Below, piece by piece: positions 41,864-52,104 of a stretch of DNA of 64,000 nucleotides; position 1 is the first letter of the stretch, and each line of letters opens with the position of its first letter. The notes under the pieces were generated by a model. The model made no database searches and was not told the origin of the DNA. It saw only the letters and a list, made by a program, of their open reading frames with translations. The stretch lies in NCBI GenBank assembly GCA_937879875.1, contig CALFMN010000079.1, positions 14,120 to 78,119 on the forward strand. Direction: 5' to 3'. A program made the position numbers and the translations under genes. Source of the stretch: an uncultured Chloroflexota bacterium. Lineage in GTDB: Bacteria > Chloroflexota > Dehalococcoidia > CAUJGQ01.

Positions 41864-43120
41864 ATGGTCGGCACACGCGCCGCGGAGAAGAGCGGCACCG
41901 GGCAGTCCTGGAGTGAGGCAGAGATCACGCGCCTGCTGGCGGCGCCGGCGCGCGTGGCGCAGGGCTGGGTGCCTGGACCACCACCGGGCAAACCGGTGAT
42001 CTCGCTGTACGCCGGCGTGCCCGACGCGCCCACCTTCCCGGTGGCCGAGATCGGCGAGGCCATGCAGACGGTGCTCAAACGAGAACCCGCGCCCGCGCTC
42101 GAGTATCTGCTCGGCACGCCACAGGGCGTACCCGAACTGCGGCAACTGGTCGTGGAGGAGATGGAGCCCGAGCCCGGCCTCGCCTTGTCCGCCGAGAACG
42201 TGGTGATTACCAGCGGCAGCGCCCATGCCTTCGCCTGCGTCTGCCAGACCTTCCTCGACCCCGGCGACTACTGCGTGATCGAGGCGCCGACCTACGCCGG
42301 TGCGATCCGTACGGCCAAGGGTTCAGGCGCCCTCTTCGCAACCGTGCCGATGGACGAGCAGGGCATGCGCGCCGATTTGCTGGACGATACGCTGGAGCGG
42401 TTGGAACACGAGGGCACGCCTGCCAAGCTCATCTACAGCATCCCGGTCTTTCACAATCCGGCCGGCCTGACGATGCCGCTGGAGCGGCGCCGCCAGCTCA
42501 TCGAGGTCGCCTCGCGCCACCGCGTGCTGATCGTGGAAGACGATGCGTACGGCGAACTGCGCTACCGCGGCGAGCCCGTGCCCTCGTTACTCTCGCTCTC
42601 CGGCGGCGACGGCGTGCTGCGCTGCGGCACCGTCAGCAAGACGATCGCCCCGGGCCTGCGCGTCGGCTGGATCAAGGGACCGAAGCCGCTGATCGACGGC
42701 CTCGTGCGCATGCGCTTCGACAACGGCACCAGCCCCTTCGCGCAACGCATCGTGCGCACCTACGTCGAGGCCGGCCACTTCCGGCCGCACGTCGCCATCG
42801 TCCGCGACGTCTACAAGCGCAAATTTGAGGCGATGGATGCCGCGCTGGGCGAGCATCTCAGCCGCCTGTGCTCCTGGACCGACCCCGACGGCGGCTTCTT
42901 CATCTGGGTCAAGCTGCCGGACGGCGTCAGCGACCTCGCCTTGCAGCCGCTCGCCTGGGACGAAGGGGTGAGCTACTTCCCCGGCAGCGCGTTTTATCTG
43001 GACGACGACTGCCACGGCTACATCCGCCTCGCCTTCAGCGCCGTGAAACAGAACGAGATCGGCGAAGCCGTGGCTCGCCTGGGCCGCGCCATCGCGCGCG
43101 CCGCTGCCGGCACTCACTGA
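41864..43120 (+). CDS. PLP-dependent aminotransferase, mirror copy
   Basis: Identical to 6757-8013; PLP lysine at residue 259 in SKTIAPG. First gene of a plus-strand run with the propeller, zinc-knuckle and Sir2 genes, diverging from the ileS T-box. Confidence 0.87.
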   Translation: MVGTRAAEKSGTGQSWSEAEITRLLAAPARVAQGWVPGPPPGKPVISLYAGVPDAPTFPVAEIGEAMQTVLKREPAPALEYLLGTPQGVPELRQLVVEEMEPEPGLALSAENVVITSGSAHAFACVCQTFLDPGDYCVIEAPTYAGAIRTAKGSGALFATVPMDEQGMRADLLDDTLERLEHEGTPAKLIYSIPVFHNPAGLTMPLERRRQLIEVASRHRVLIVEDDAYGELRYRGEPVPSLLSLSGGDGVLRCGTVSKTIAPGLRVGWIKGPKPLIDGLVRMRFDNGTSPFAQRIVRTYVEAGHFRPHVAIVRDVYKRKFEAMDAALGEHLSRLCSWTDPDGGFFIWVKLPDGVSDLALQPLAWDEGVSYFPGSAFYLDDDCHGYIRLAFSAVKQNEIGEAVARLGRAIARAAAGTH

Positions 43121-43122
43121 CC

Positions 43123-44337
43123 TTGTGCTCGCTGGCGGCGATTGGCCCAGTCGGGGAACTGTTCCTGCTGCCTGACGCGGGTGATGCCGTTACGCTCCTG
43201 CATCCGGAGCGGCCGGCCCCTGCCCCGCTGACTCGCCCGCCCTTCGCGTACGCCTGGCCGACCTGGACGGCCGATGGGACTTCGCTGCTTGTCTCGACCA
43301 TCGAAACCGGGGCGAGCGGACAGCCCCCCGCCCAGTTGCTGCGCGTCGCAACACGCGGCGAGTCCGTGGCGTCGCTGTTTCGCAGCCCTGAGGGCGGCGG
43401 CCTGCTCGGCCCGGGCATGCCGTATTATGTCAATCCGTCGCCCGACGCCCAACATGTCGCCCTGCTGACGCCGACGCCGATGGTCGGGCTGACGCTGCTG
43501 TTCCTCGATGCCGCGGGGCGTGGTCCGGCGCAAGGCGTCGCCCGCGGCGCACCATTGTTCAGCGCCTGGTCGCCGCGGTCGGATGCGCTGTTGCTGCACG
43601 CCGGCGGCGAGTTGTCCCTGCTGGAACTGGCGACGGCGCCCGCCACGCAAACGTTTGCCACCAATCACACCGGCTACCGCGTGCCTGCCTGGTCTGCCGA
43701 TGGCGAGTCGTTCGCGGTCTGTGCGGCGGACGGGCCGCGCTTCTCGCTGCAACGCTGCGATCGCGCCGGCAAGCGGCAGGAGGCGCTGGCCGGGTCGGCG
43801 AGTACCGCTGCCTTCGCCTGGTCGCCCGATGGCGGACTGATCGCGCTGGCCAGACTGTTGCACTCCGAGCCGCCGCGCTACTCCGATCTGCGTCTGATCG
43901 GCGCCGACGGCTCTGGAGAGCGCCGGGCGCGTTGCGGAGAGTGCCTCGCCTTTGTCTGGTCGCCCTCCGGCGAGCATCTGGCCGTGCTGCTGCCCACGCC
44001 GCGCGACGGCCACGCCTCGTGGCTGGTGCTGGACCGCGATGGAGAGCCGGCGAAGCGTTTCCCCGCCTTTGAGCCATCGCCGGAGTTCAGTATGGCGATC
44101 GCCTTCTTCGATCAGTACGCTCTTTCACACCGGTTCTGGTCGGCCGACGGCACCCGGCTGCTCGCCTGCGGCCGGATGCAGCTCAACGGCACGCCGCCTG
44201 AGCTGCTGGGGCCGACCATTTACTTGCAAGATCTGCGCGACGGGAAGTCACGTTCGGTCGCTGCGGGCGCAATCGCCTTCTGGTCGCCACGGGAGCGAGA
44301 AGCGGACGAGCCGGACGAGACAAGGGACGGGGCATGA
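43123..44337 (+). CDS. WD40/TolB-like beta-propeller protein, mirror copy
   Basis: Identical to 5540-6754. It begins two bases after the aminotransferase stop if the TTG is used, and its stop overlaps the next ATG. Confidence 0.7.
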   Translation: MCSLAAIGPVGELFLLPDAGDAVTLLHPERPAPAPLTRPPFAYAWPTWTADGTSLLVSTIETGASGQPPAQLLRVATRGESVASLFRSPEGGGLLGPGMPYYVNPSPDAQHVALLTPTPMVGLTLLFLDAAGRGPAQGVARGAPLFSAWSPRSDALLLHAGGELSLLELATAPATQTFATNHTGYRVPAWSADGESFAVCAADGPRFSLQRCDRAGKRQEALAGSASTAAFAWSPDGGLIALARLLHSEPPRYSDLRLIGADGSGERRARCGECLAFVWSPSGEHLAVLLPTPRDGHASWLVLDRDGEPAKRFPAFEPSPEFSMAIAFFDQYALSHRFWSADGTRLLACGRMQLNGTPPELLGPTIYLQDLRDGKSRSVAAGAIAFWSPREREADEPDETRDGA

Positions 44338-44702
44338 TCTGCGCGTGGTGCATGCACTGCGGCTCCTACGACGAGGATTACGTCTTCGACGCCGAGCGCT
44401 ACTGCGGCATTTGCGGCCGGCAGATGCCGCGCGGCCGCGAGGGCTGGCTGGCAGCTTTCGCGGCGCTGACACCCGAGATGCTGGCGGTCGTCGAGCAGGA
44501 GTTGAACAAGATCGGCTGGAGCAAATCGGGCCTTAAGCCGGAGATGGTCGAGGGGATCGGCGACGCGATCGACGCCTTCGCGCGGCTGCGTCTGAGCGAG
44601 GGACGCGATCGCGACGGGCACGAGCCGGAATACTTCGCCCGCTGGCTCGACTTCGCCTGCACCTACTATCCGCCGGGTATCGGTCTGCCCGCGCCGCCAT
44701 AA
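44334..44702 (+). CDS. Small zinc-knuckle protein, mirror copy
   Basis: Identical to 5175-5543: CAWCMHCG and CGICG pairs, start codon overlapping the propeller stop (ATGA). Confidence 0.7.
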   Translation: MICAWCMHCGSYDEDYVFDAERYCGICGRQMPRGREGWLAAFAALTPEMLAVVEQELNKIGWSKSGLKPEMVEGIGDAIDAFARLRLSEGRDRDGHEPEYFARWLDFACTYYPPGIGLPAPP

Positions 44703-44744
44703 GCGGGCCGCCGTTGGCCGCTCGGCGCGACGGCCGCGGCTGCT

Positions 44745-45602
44745 GTGGAGATAGTCATGGATGCATCGGCCACCGGGCGGCAGGAAGCGGCGCTGAACGA
44801 GCAGATCGAGCGAGCGGCGCAGTTGCTGCACCGCGCCCGCTTTGCGATCGCCCTGACCGGCGCCGGGCTTTCGAAGGAGAGCGGCATCCCCACCTTCCGC
44901 GGGGAGGGCGGGCTGTGGACGCGCGACGGTGAGCCGCCGATGAACGGCTATCAGCTCTTCCTGCGCGATCCGGCTGAGCACTGGCGCCGGCGCATCGACC
45001 CGGGGACGTCGACAAACGAGCTGGGCGACGCGATCGAGCGGGCGCGGCCGAACCCCGGCCACATCGCCTTCGCCGAACTCGAGCGGCTGGGCTACCTGCG
45101 TGCCGTTGTTACCCAGAACATCGACAACCTGCACCGCGCCGCCGGCTCGGACCAGCTGCTGGAGATCCACGGCAACCGCACGATGCTGCGCTGCATCGGC
45201 TGCGAGGCGCGTTACCGGCTGGATCAGGTTCCGACCGACGAGCTGCCGCCGCGCTGCGACCGCTGCGGCGGCATCATCAAGTCGGATACGGTGATGTTCG
45301 GCGAGCCGATTCCCCGCTCGGTGCTGGAGCGCTGCTTCGAGGCCGCCGAGCGCGCCGATCTCTGCATCGTCGCCGGCACCTCGGCGCTGGTTACACCCGC
45401 GGCGGATATCCCGGTGACGGTCTGGCGCGCGGGCGGCGCCTTGATCGAGGTGAACGTCGACGAAACCGCGCTCACGCCCTACTGCGCCGCCGTGCTGAAC
45501 GGCCCTTCCGGGGAACTGCTGCCGCGGCTGGTCGAAGCAGTACAGGAGCTTGACCGCGCGGAGCCGGAAACGCGCGGCAGCGGAGTGAAGCGCCGTCCCT
45601 GA
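44745..45602 (+). CDS. Sir2-family deacylase, mirror copy
   Basis: Identical to 4275-5132, with GAGLSKESGIP, His142 and four zinc cysteines. tRNA-Glu follows 34 bases downstream on the same strand. Confidence 0.9.
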   Translation: MEIVMDASATGRQEAALNEQIERAAQLLHRARFAIALTGAGLSKESGIPTFRGEGGLWTRDGEPPMNGYQLFLRDPAEHWRRRIDPGTSTNELGDAIERARPNPGHIAFAELERLGYLRAVVTQNIDNLHRAAGSDQLLEIHGNRTMLRCIGCEARYRLDQVPTDELPPRCDRCGGIIKSDTVMFGEPIPRSVLERCFEAAERADLCIVAGTSALVTPAADIPVTVWRAGGALIEVNVDETALTPYCAAVLNGPSGELLPRLVEAVQELDRAEPETRGSGVKRRP

Positions 45603-45636
45603 CGCCGCGCGGCCATGTTACACTCGTTATACAGAC

Positions 45637-45713
45637 GCCCCCATCGTCTAGTGGCCCAGGACGCCGCCCTTTCAAGGCGGAGATCAGGGGTTCGAATCCC
45701 CTTGGGGGTACCA
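45637..45713 (+). tRNA. tRNA-Glu (anticodon UUC), mirror copy
   Basis: Same cloverleaf as 4164-4240, read on the plus strand. Anticodon TTC at 45671-45673; CCA encoded at 45711-45713. Confidence 0.93.
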
Positions 45714-45780
45714 CGCCGGCCGTGCGGCGTCCGCGGTGCTCCTGCCTTCGCTCGCCGACCGAAATTCAATCGATCGCGTT

Positions 45781-46746
45781 TCACCTGCCGCTGGGCACGG
45801 CGTCGGGCGCGGTGCGGTCGCCGGCATCCTTCCCCACCGGCGCGTCCGCTTCGATCACCTGATTCATCTGGGCGCCGAGCAGAAAGATGTACGCCGTGAT
45901 GTACCCGTAGATCATGATCACGGCGACGCCCGCCAGTGCGCCGTAGGCTTCCGTCGGCGTGGCGAAGTTATTGATGTAGATCGAGAATCCGGCGGTGAAC
46001 AGCAGCCAGAGCACGGCTGCCAGCAGCGATCCGGCGCGAATCCAGCGGTACTCTTGCTCGACATCCGGCGCGACGTAGTAGACGAGCGCGAAGGCGATCA
46101 CCACACAGCAGACCAGCAGCGGCCAGGTCACGGCGGCCCACAGGACAGCGAAGGCCTGCCCGGCGCCCAGCGCCTGCGACAGCTTGTCGGCGAGATGAGT
46201 TCCGAACACGACCACCACCACCACGGCCGTCAGCAGCACGGCCACACTCAGCGAGAGCAAGAGCGCGGTACCCCATCGTCTCCAGAGCGGCCGGTGCTCT
46301 TTGACGCCGTAGATTTTGTTCAGCGCCTCCATCGCGGCCAGAAACGTAGTCGCAATCGCCCAGACCGCTCCGGCGAAAGCCAGCACGGCGCCAAACGTCA
46401 AGGCACCATGCACCTGCGTACCGGAGGCGCCGGCGATCTGCTGCTTGAACGCCGCGCCGGACGTCTTCGGCAGCGCCGCGCCGGCGACGTCCACCATTGC
46501 GCCGACGAAGCGTGTTTGATGCAGGGCGGTCAGCAGCCAGAGAGCGGAGACTGCGGCGGGAAACAACGCAAAAACGGCATGAAAAGCGACGTTGCCGGCG
46601 CGCACAGGCAGGCTATTTTGCTCGGCGCGCTGCAATGCCTGACGTATCAAGCGGCCGAGACCGATTCGGCTCGTGCCGGTAAACGGCACGGGCACCCGGT
46701 TGCCCGCGTCAACGGCCGTGCGTTCGACCCCCGTGCGTGCCGTCAT
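45781..46746 (-). CDS. YihY/BrkB family membrane protein, mirror copy
   Basis: Identical to 3131-4096; polytopic membrane protein of unknown function, convergent with tRNA-Glu. Confidence 0.8.
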   Translation of the reverse strand: MTARTGVERTAVDAGNRVPVPFTGTSRIGLGRLIRQALQRAEQNSLPVRAGNVAFHAVFALFPAAVSALWLLTALHQTRFVGAMVDVAGAALPKTSGAAFKQQIAGASGTQVHGALTFGAVLAFAGAVWAIATTFLAAMEALNKIYGVKEHRPLWRRWGTALLLSLSVAVLLTAVVVVVVFGTHLADKLSQALGAGQAFAVLWAAVTWPLLVCCVVIAFALVYYVAPDVEQEYRWIRAGSLLAAVLWLLFTAGFSIYINNFATPTEAYGALAGVAVIMIYGYITAYIFLLGAQMNQVIEADAPVGKDAGDRTAPDAVPSGR

Positions 46747-46936
46747 CGCCGTGCGTTCCGTTCCAGAATCTCGCCCGCGGGGGCGCGCTCGCACAAAATC
46801 GAGCGCGGCGCCCAACTCACCGTACGCGGGACGCTCGTCCGCGTCTGTAGCCCGCGAAGAGCGTCTCGCCCACCCGAAAGCGTAGCGCCGGCGTCGATCG
46901 ATTCGTCCTGAGTCGGGCGGGAACGGCGGGAATAGG

Positions 46937-47629
46937 CTACGCGCCGAACTGATCCGCGATCAGATCCGGCAATTCCTTGACGCTGCGCAGCAGGTGCGTG
47001 TGGCGTACCCGGCCGAGGCTATCGATACCGTGCGAGCCGCTGAGCACGCCGACAACGCCGCAGGCTCCGGCATTGGTGCCGGCCTCCAGGTCGCGCGGCG
47101 TGTCGCCGACGACCAGCAGTTCGCGCGTATCCAGTACACCGGTGCGCTGCATCGCGAGCTGGATCATATACGGCGCCGGGCGGCCTTCCGGCACCTCATC
47201 CGAGGCCACGTGTGCATCGAACGGCGCCCCCAGCCAGCCCAGGCGTTCGAGCATGATCGTGGCGGTCGCCCGCCCGAAACCCGTGTTGGTCGCGAGTCTG
47301 AGGCCGCGCTGCTTGAGCGTGGCCAGGCAGGCGCCGGCCCCGGCGATTTCGGTCAGCGGTCCATCGCGATAGGCAGCGGCCAGCTCCGCGTCGAAGCGTT
47401 CAAAGGCGCCGCTTGCCGCACGGCGAGCCGCTTCTCCCGGGCCAAAGGCTCGTTCGGCGAAGGCGCGGAAGATCGCCTGCTTGCTGCCGCCACGCGCGGC
47501 CTGCAGATCGCCTTCCTCGAACGGCAGCCGCTCTGCCGTGAGCGCGCGGCGATAGGCGTCGAGCACCGCGCCGCCGTCGTCCACCAGCGTGCCGGTCAGA
47601 TCGAACACGACCAGGCGCAGCGCTGACAT
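46937..47629 (-). CDS. HAD hydrolase, phosphonatase-like, mirror copy
   Basis: Identical to 2248-2940, with the unusual DLTGT motif I. Divergent from the PilZ gene. Confidence 0.75.
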   Translation of the reverse strand: MSALRLVVFDLTGTLVDDGGAVLDAYRRALTAERLPFEEGDLQAARGGSKQAIFRAFAERAFGPGEAARRAASGAFERFDAELAAAYRDGPLTEIAGAGACLATLKQRGLRLATNTGFGRATATIMLERLGWLGAPFDAHVASDEVPEGRPAPYMIQLAMQRTGVLDTRELLVVGDTPRDLEAGTNAGACGVVGVLSGSHGIDSLGRVRHTHLLRSVKELPDLIADQFGA

Positions 47630-47849
47630 CGGTCGCCTCTCGTGGGTGGATTACCGCGGCCTGAGGCATATCCCCCGATGCGCCGCGAAACCGATCCTGA
47701 CGCTTCCGCGCACGTACGTCGAGTACCGAACATCCGGCCGCGGCACGACACACCGGGTGTATCCGGCAGCGCTTCGAACTGCAGGAACTCCATCAGGTTC
47801 CGATACTCAAGAAAACGGCGCACGGGCGCCGGCAACGCTGGTTGCGACG

Positions 47850-48233
47850 ATGGACTCCAACCGCAGGGCGTTCTACCGGGTTTCGTTGCGGATGGCCGAG
47901 GCACGCCTGACGGGCATCTGCGACGGCCGCGCCAGCCGCTTCGTGATTCGTATGATCGATCTGAGCGGCGGCGGCGCCTTGATCTGGTCGCCGCGGGAGC
48001 TGCGCCTGGGCGACGCCGTGCGTCTCCATCTTCCAGCGGCAGACGTGTTTCCAGCGCAGGATCTGCCCGGCCGCGTGGTGAGAACCGAACCGGTCGGCAA
48101 ACACTGGCATCTGGCGATCCAGTTCACCTCGCTGAGCGATGCCGCGCGCGATCAGGTCGTGCGCCGCGTGAACTACGAGGAGCTGCGGCCCTTTGCGGGG
48201 CTGACGCATGGCTTGCACGCCACGGGCACCTGA
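47850..48233 (+). CDS. PilZ domain protein, mirror copy
   Basis: Identical to 1644-2027, with both c-di-GMP-binding motifs (RRAFYR and DLSGGG). Confidence 0.75.
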   Translation: MDSNRRAFYRVSLRMAEARLTGICDGRASRFVIRMIDLSGGGALIWSPRELRLGDAVRLHLPAADVFPAQDLPGRVVRTEPVGKHWHLAIQFTSLSDAARDQVVRRVNYEELRPFAGLTHGLHATGT

Positions 48234-48338
48234 ACGAGCGCCGAACCGTTCGTCGGGAGCGCCGCACGCCCGGCCTAAACTTTGCGCCCACGCCTTCGAG
48301 ACTTGCTCCAGCCGCGCTTCCGCGGCTGGGGGACGATC

Positions 48339-49010
48339 ATGTCGCGTCGCTTGCTCCGCGTGTCTGCCGCGATCGCCGGGCTCAGTCTCGCCCTCGCCGG
48401 CGCGCTCGCCATCGCGGCGAATGGCCGCGTAGCCGGGCGGCCGGCGCCGGCGCACTTCTCCGGCGGAGTCGCCGTGTTCGGCAGGATACCCACGCCGGGA
48501 GCTTCGATTCGCGCCTACGTCGGCGCCACGCTGTGCGGTACGGGGACGCTCAAAGGCACCTACGCCATGAACGTGCTCTCGGACCAGGACCGGCCAGGCT
48601 GCGGCACCGACAACGCGGATGTGAAGATTGCGATCGGCGACTACTGGGCGAATGAGACCGGCCAGTGGCAGGCGGGCGCCTTTCAGGACCTCGACCTTTC
48701 GGCGCCCCGCCTGAACAGCACGGATCTGCAGCCGGGTTGCACCGATGGCATCAAGGTGACCCTCTCGAACAACACGACGATTGCCGATCTCGTCTCACTG
48801 GTTCAGCCGGCCGAGAACCTGCAGGCGATCTGGAAACATGCGGCCAAAGACTGGCAGAGCTGGTTTCCCGACGGTCAGGACGCCGACAACACGCTCAAGA
48901 CAGTCAGCAAGGGCGACACGATTACCGTCTGCGTCAGCGATGCGTCGTCGCTCTCGATGCCGATCCCCGCGCCACCGCCGCCCGCCTCGCCAACGCCGTC
49001 GTCACCGTAG
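48339..49010 (+). CDS. Putative secreted protein, mirror copy
   Basis: Identical to 867-1538: signal peptide, cysteine-containing mature domain and proline-rich C-terminus; no family recognised. Confidence 0.65.
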   Translation: MSRRLLRVSAAIAGLSLALAGALAIAANGRVAGRPAPAHFSGGVAVFGRIPTPGASIRAYVGATLCGTGTLKGTYAMNVLSDQDRPGCGTDNADVKIAIGDYWANETGQWQAGAFQDLDLSAPRLNSTDLQPGCTDGIKVTLSNNTTIADLVSLVQPAENLQAIWKHAAKDWQSWFPDGQDADNTLKTVSKGDTITVCVSDASSLSMPIPAPPPPASPTPSSP

Positions 49011-49100
49011 TTGCGGCGCTCACAGTGAGCCGGATTCTTCGAGGTCATCGAACTGGGATACGGGCAAAATGGGAAATGCGCTGAAAGGCGAGGAGTTCCT

Positions 49101-49358
49101 CTACTCGCCCCACGCGGCCCGCTCACGGTTCAGGTATTCCTGCGCATCTTCGTCCTGCCAGACCTCGGCGCCGAGACCCTTCAGCGCGGCCGCATAGTCA
49201 AACGGCTCCGGCAGCAGGACGATGGTGCCGGCGCGAACATCCACGAGCAACGTGTCGCCGCTCTGAATGCCGAGTCGGCGCCGGACCTCTGCCGGAACCA
49301 CAATCTGATTCCTGCTGCTCAGCTTCACGCGCAGAGTCACGTCGCTGCACCTTTGCAT
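49101..49358 (-). CDS. AbrB/MazE-type DNA-binding protein, mirror copy
   Basis: Identical to 519-776. Lies 100 bases downstream of yifB on the same strand; no adjacent toxin. Confidence 0.8.
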   Translation of the reverse strand: MQRCSDVTLRVKLSSRNQIVVPAEVRRRLGIQSGDTLLVDVRAGTIVLLPEPFDYAAALKGLGAEVWQDEDAQEYLNRERAAWGE

Positions 49359-49458
49359 CGCTCACAGCCCTGGCCTCTCCTGGCAATGTATCGAGGCTGC
49401 TCAGCAAGAGCGAGACGAGAAGAAGTGACCGCCACGGGTTCGCCCGGCTGCGACACGC

Positions 49459-51042
<1,584 letters not shown>

Positions 51043-51099
51043 CGTAGCAACGAACGCATGTGCGGGGAAGCGCCGAGACGCGCAACGGCGACGCAGACG

Positions 51100-51660
51100 C
51101 TATGGCAGGATCTCATCCACGGGAACCACGAGATCCGGCAGCGCGCTCAGCGTGATCGTGGCGCCCCGTCCGATTCGCTGCATCTCGCGATACCCCGCAG
51201 CCGACGGGTCGCGATAGACTTCGATCGCCTCGCCGGCAAGATCCGCGATCCAGACCTCGCGGATCGCCGCTGCGGTGTAGAGCGCCAATTTCGCGCCGCG
51301 ATCCCGGCCGATACTGGTGTCCAAAACCTCGATCAGCAGATAGACATCGTTCGGGCCGGGACGGACGGTTGAGTACAGGCCGGGTTCGAGCCGAAGCAGC
51401 GCGATGTCCGGCTCCGGCAACGAGTGCTCCGACAAGCGGACGGGAGACTGGACCAGGACGACGACACGATCCGCCGCGTGGGTGGAGAACCAGCGGTTCG
51501 CTCGCACAACGCAGCCGACGTGCCGAACCCCCTGCGCCGCCATCTGCACGATCTCTCCGGCCAGCAGTTCCACGTGATCCTCGCGGCAGAGAATGCCGGC
51601 CTCGGTCATCTTCTCGTACTCAGCGACTGTGAAGCGGCGGCGCGTGAGCAGTGCCTCCAT
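51100..51660 (-). CDS. Uma2-family protein (DUF820, PD-(D/E)XK-like)
   Basis: A 186-residue Uma2/DUF820 protein: RRFTVAEYEKMTEAGIL and EDHVELLAGEIVQM at the N-terminus, then LPEPDIALLR, VYLLIEVLDTSIGRDRGAKLALYTAAAIREVWIADL. The PDI, E(V) and K residues form the restriction-enzyme-like core. These proteins abound in cyanobacteria and Chloroflexota; their biological role is unsettled though the fold is nuclease-like. Upstream of yifB on the same strand, about 57 bases away. Confidence 0.85.
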   Translation of the reverse strand: MEALLTRRRFTVAEYEKMTEAGILCREDHVELLAGEIVQMAAQGVRHVGCVVRANRWFSTHAADRVVVLVQSPVRLSEHSLPEPDIALLRLEPGLYSTVRPGPNDVYLLIEVLDTSIGRDRGAKLALYTAAAIREVWIADLAGEAIEVYRDPSAAGYREMQRIGRGATITLSALPDLVVPVDEILP

Positions 51661-51780
51661 TCTGCCTTCGCTCCTTCACCCGTGAACCGCCGTGCTCAGC
51701 CGCAGCTTCACCGGCACACCGAACAGCCGGGGCGCAGCGTGTGCTCCGGCTTCAGTATAACGTCCCGCTCCGCGCGAGGC

Positions 51781-51981
51781 TCAGGCGTACGCGTCGAGAT
51801 TCTGGCCCTTGTTCGGCTCGATCATCTGCGCGACCTGCTGACCCTCCAGCTTCATCGCGTCCTGCTCCATCTTCAGTACCGCGATCTGGATCTTGGCCTG
51901 GACTACATCTCCGGGCGCGCTGGTGATATCTGTCGGGTTGTAGTTCACCTGCGGCAACGAGCTGCCGATTCCGCCAACCAT
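51781..51981 (-). CDS. YjfB-like small protein (putative motility protein)
   Basis: A 66-residue protein whose second half reads IQIAVLKMEQDAMKLEGQQV then AQMIEPNKGQNLDAYA, the pattern of the YjfB-like putative motility family (VSIAVMKK..., QMLE..., NLG.NLD in Bacillus-type members). The family was linked to flagellar/motility regulons; the function is not known. No flagellar gene is visible in this window. It lies downstream of relA/spoT on the same strand. Confidence 0.6.
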   Translation of the reverse strand: MVGGIGSSLPQVNYNPTDITSAPGDVVQAKIQIAVLKMEQDAMKLEGQQVAQMIEPNKGQNLDAYA

Positions 51982-52104
51982 GTCAGCCTCCCGCCCGCAC
52001 GCCTGGGGACCGGCGCAGCGGTGCTCGCCAGGAATATCGAAGCCACGCCGGAAGGCTGAAGGAGTCGCCGCGTTATGCCAGCAACCCGCGGGTTTCGCGG
52101 TCAG

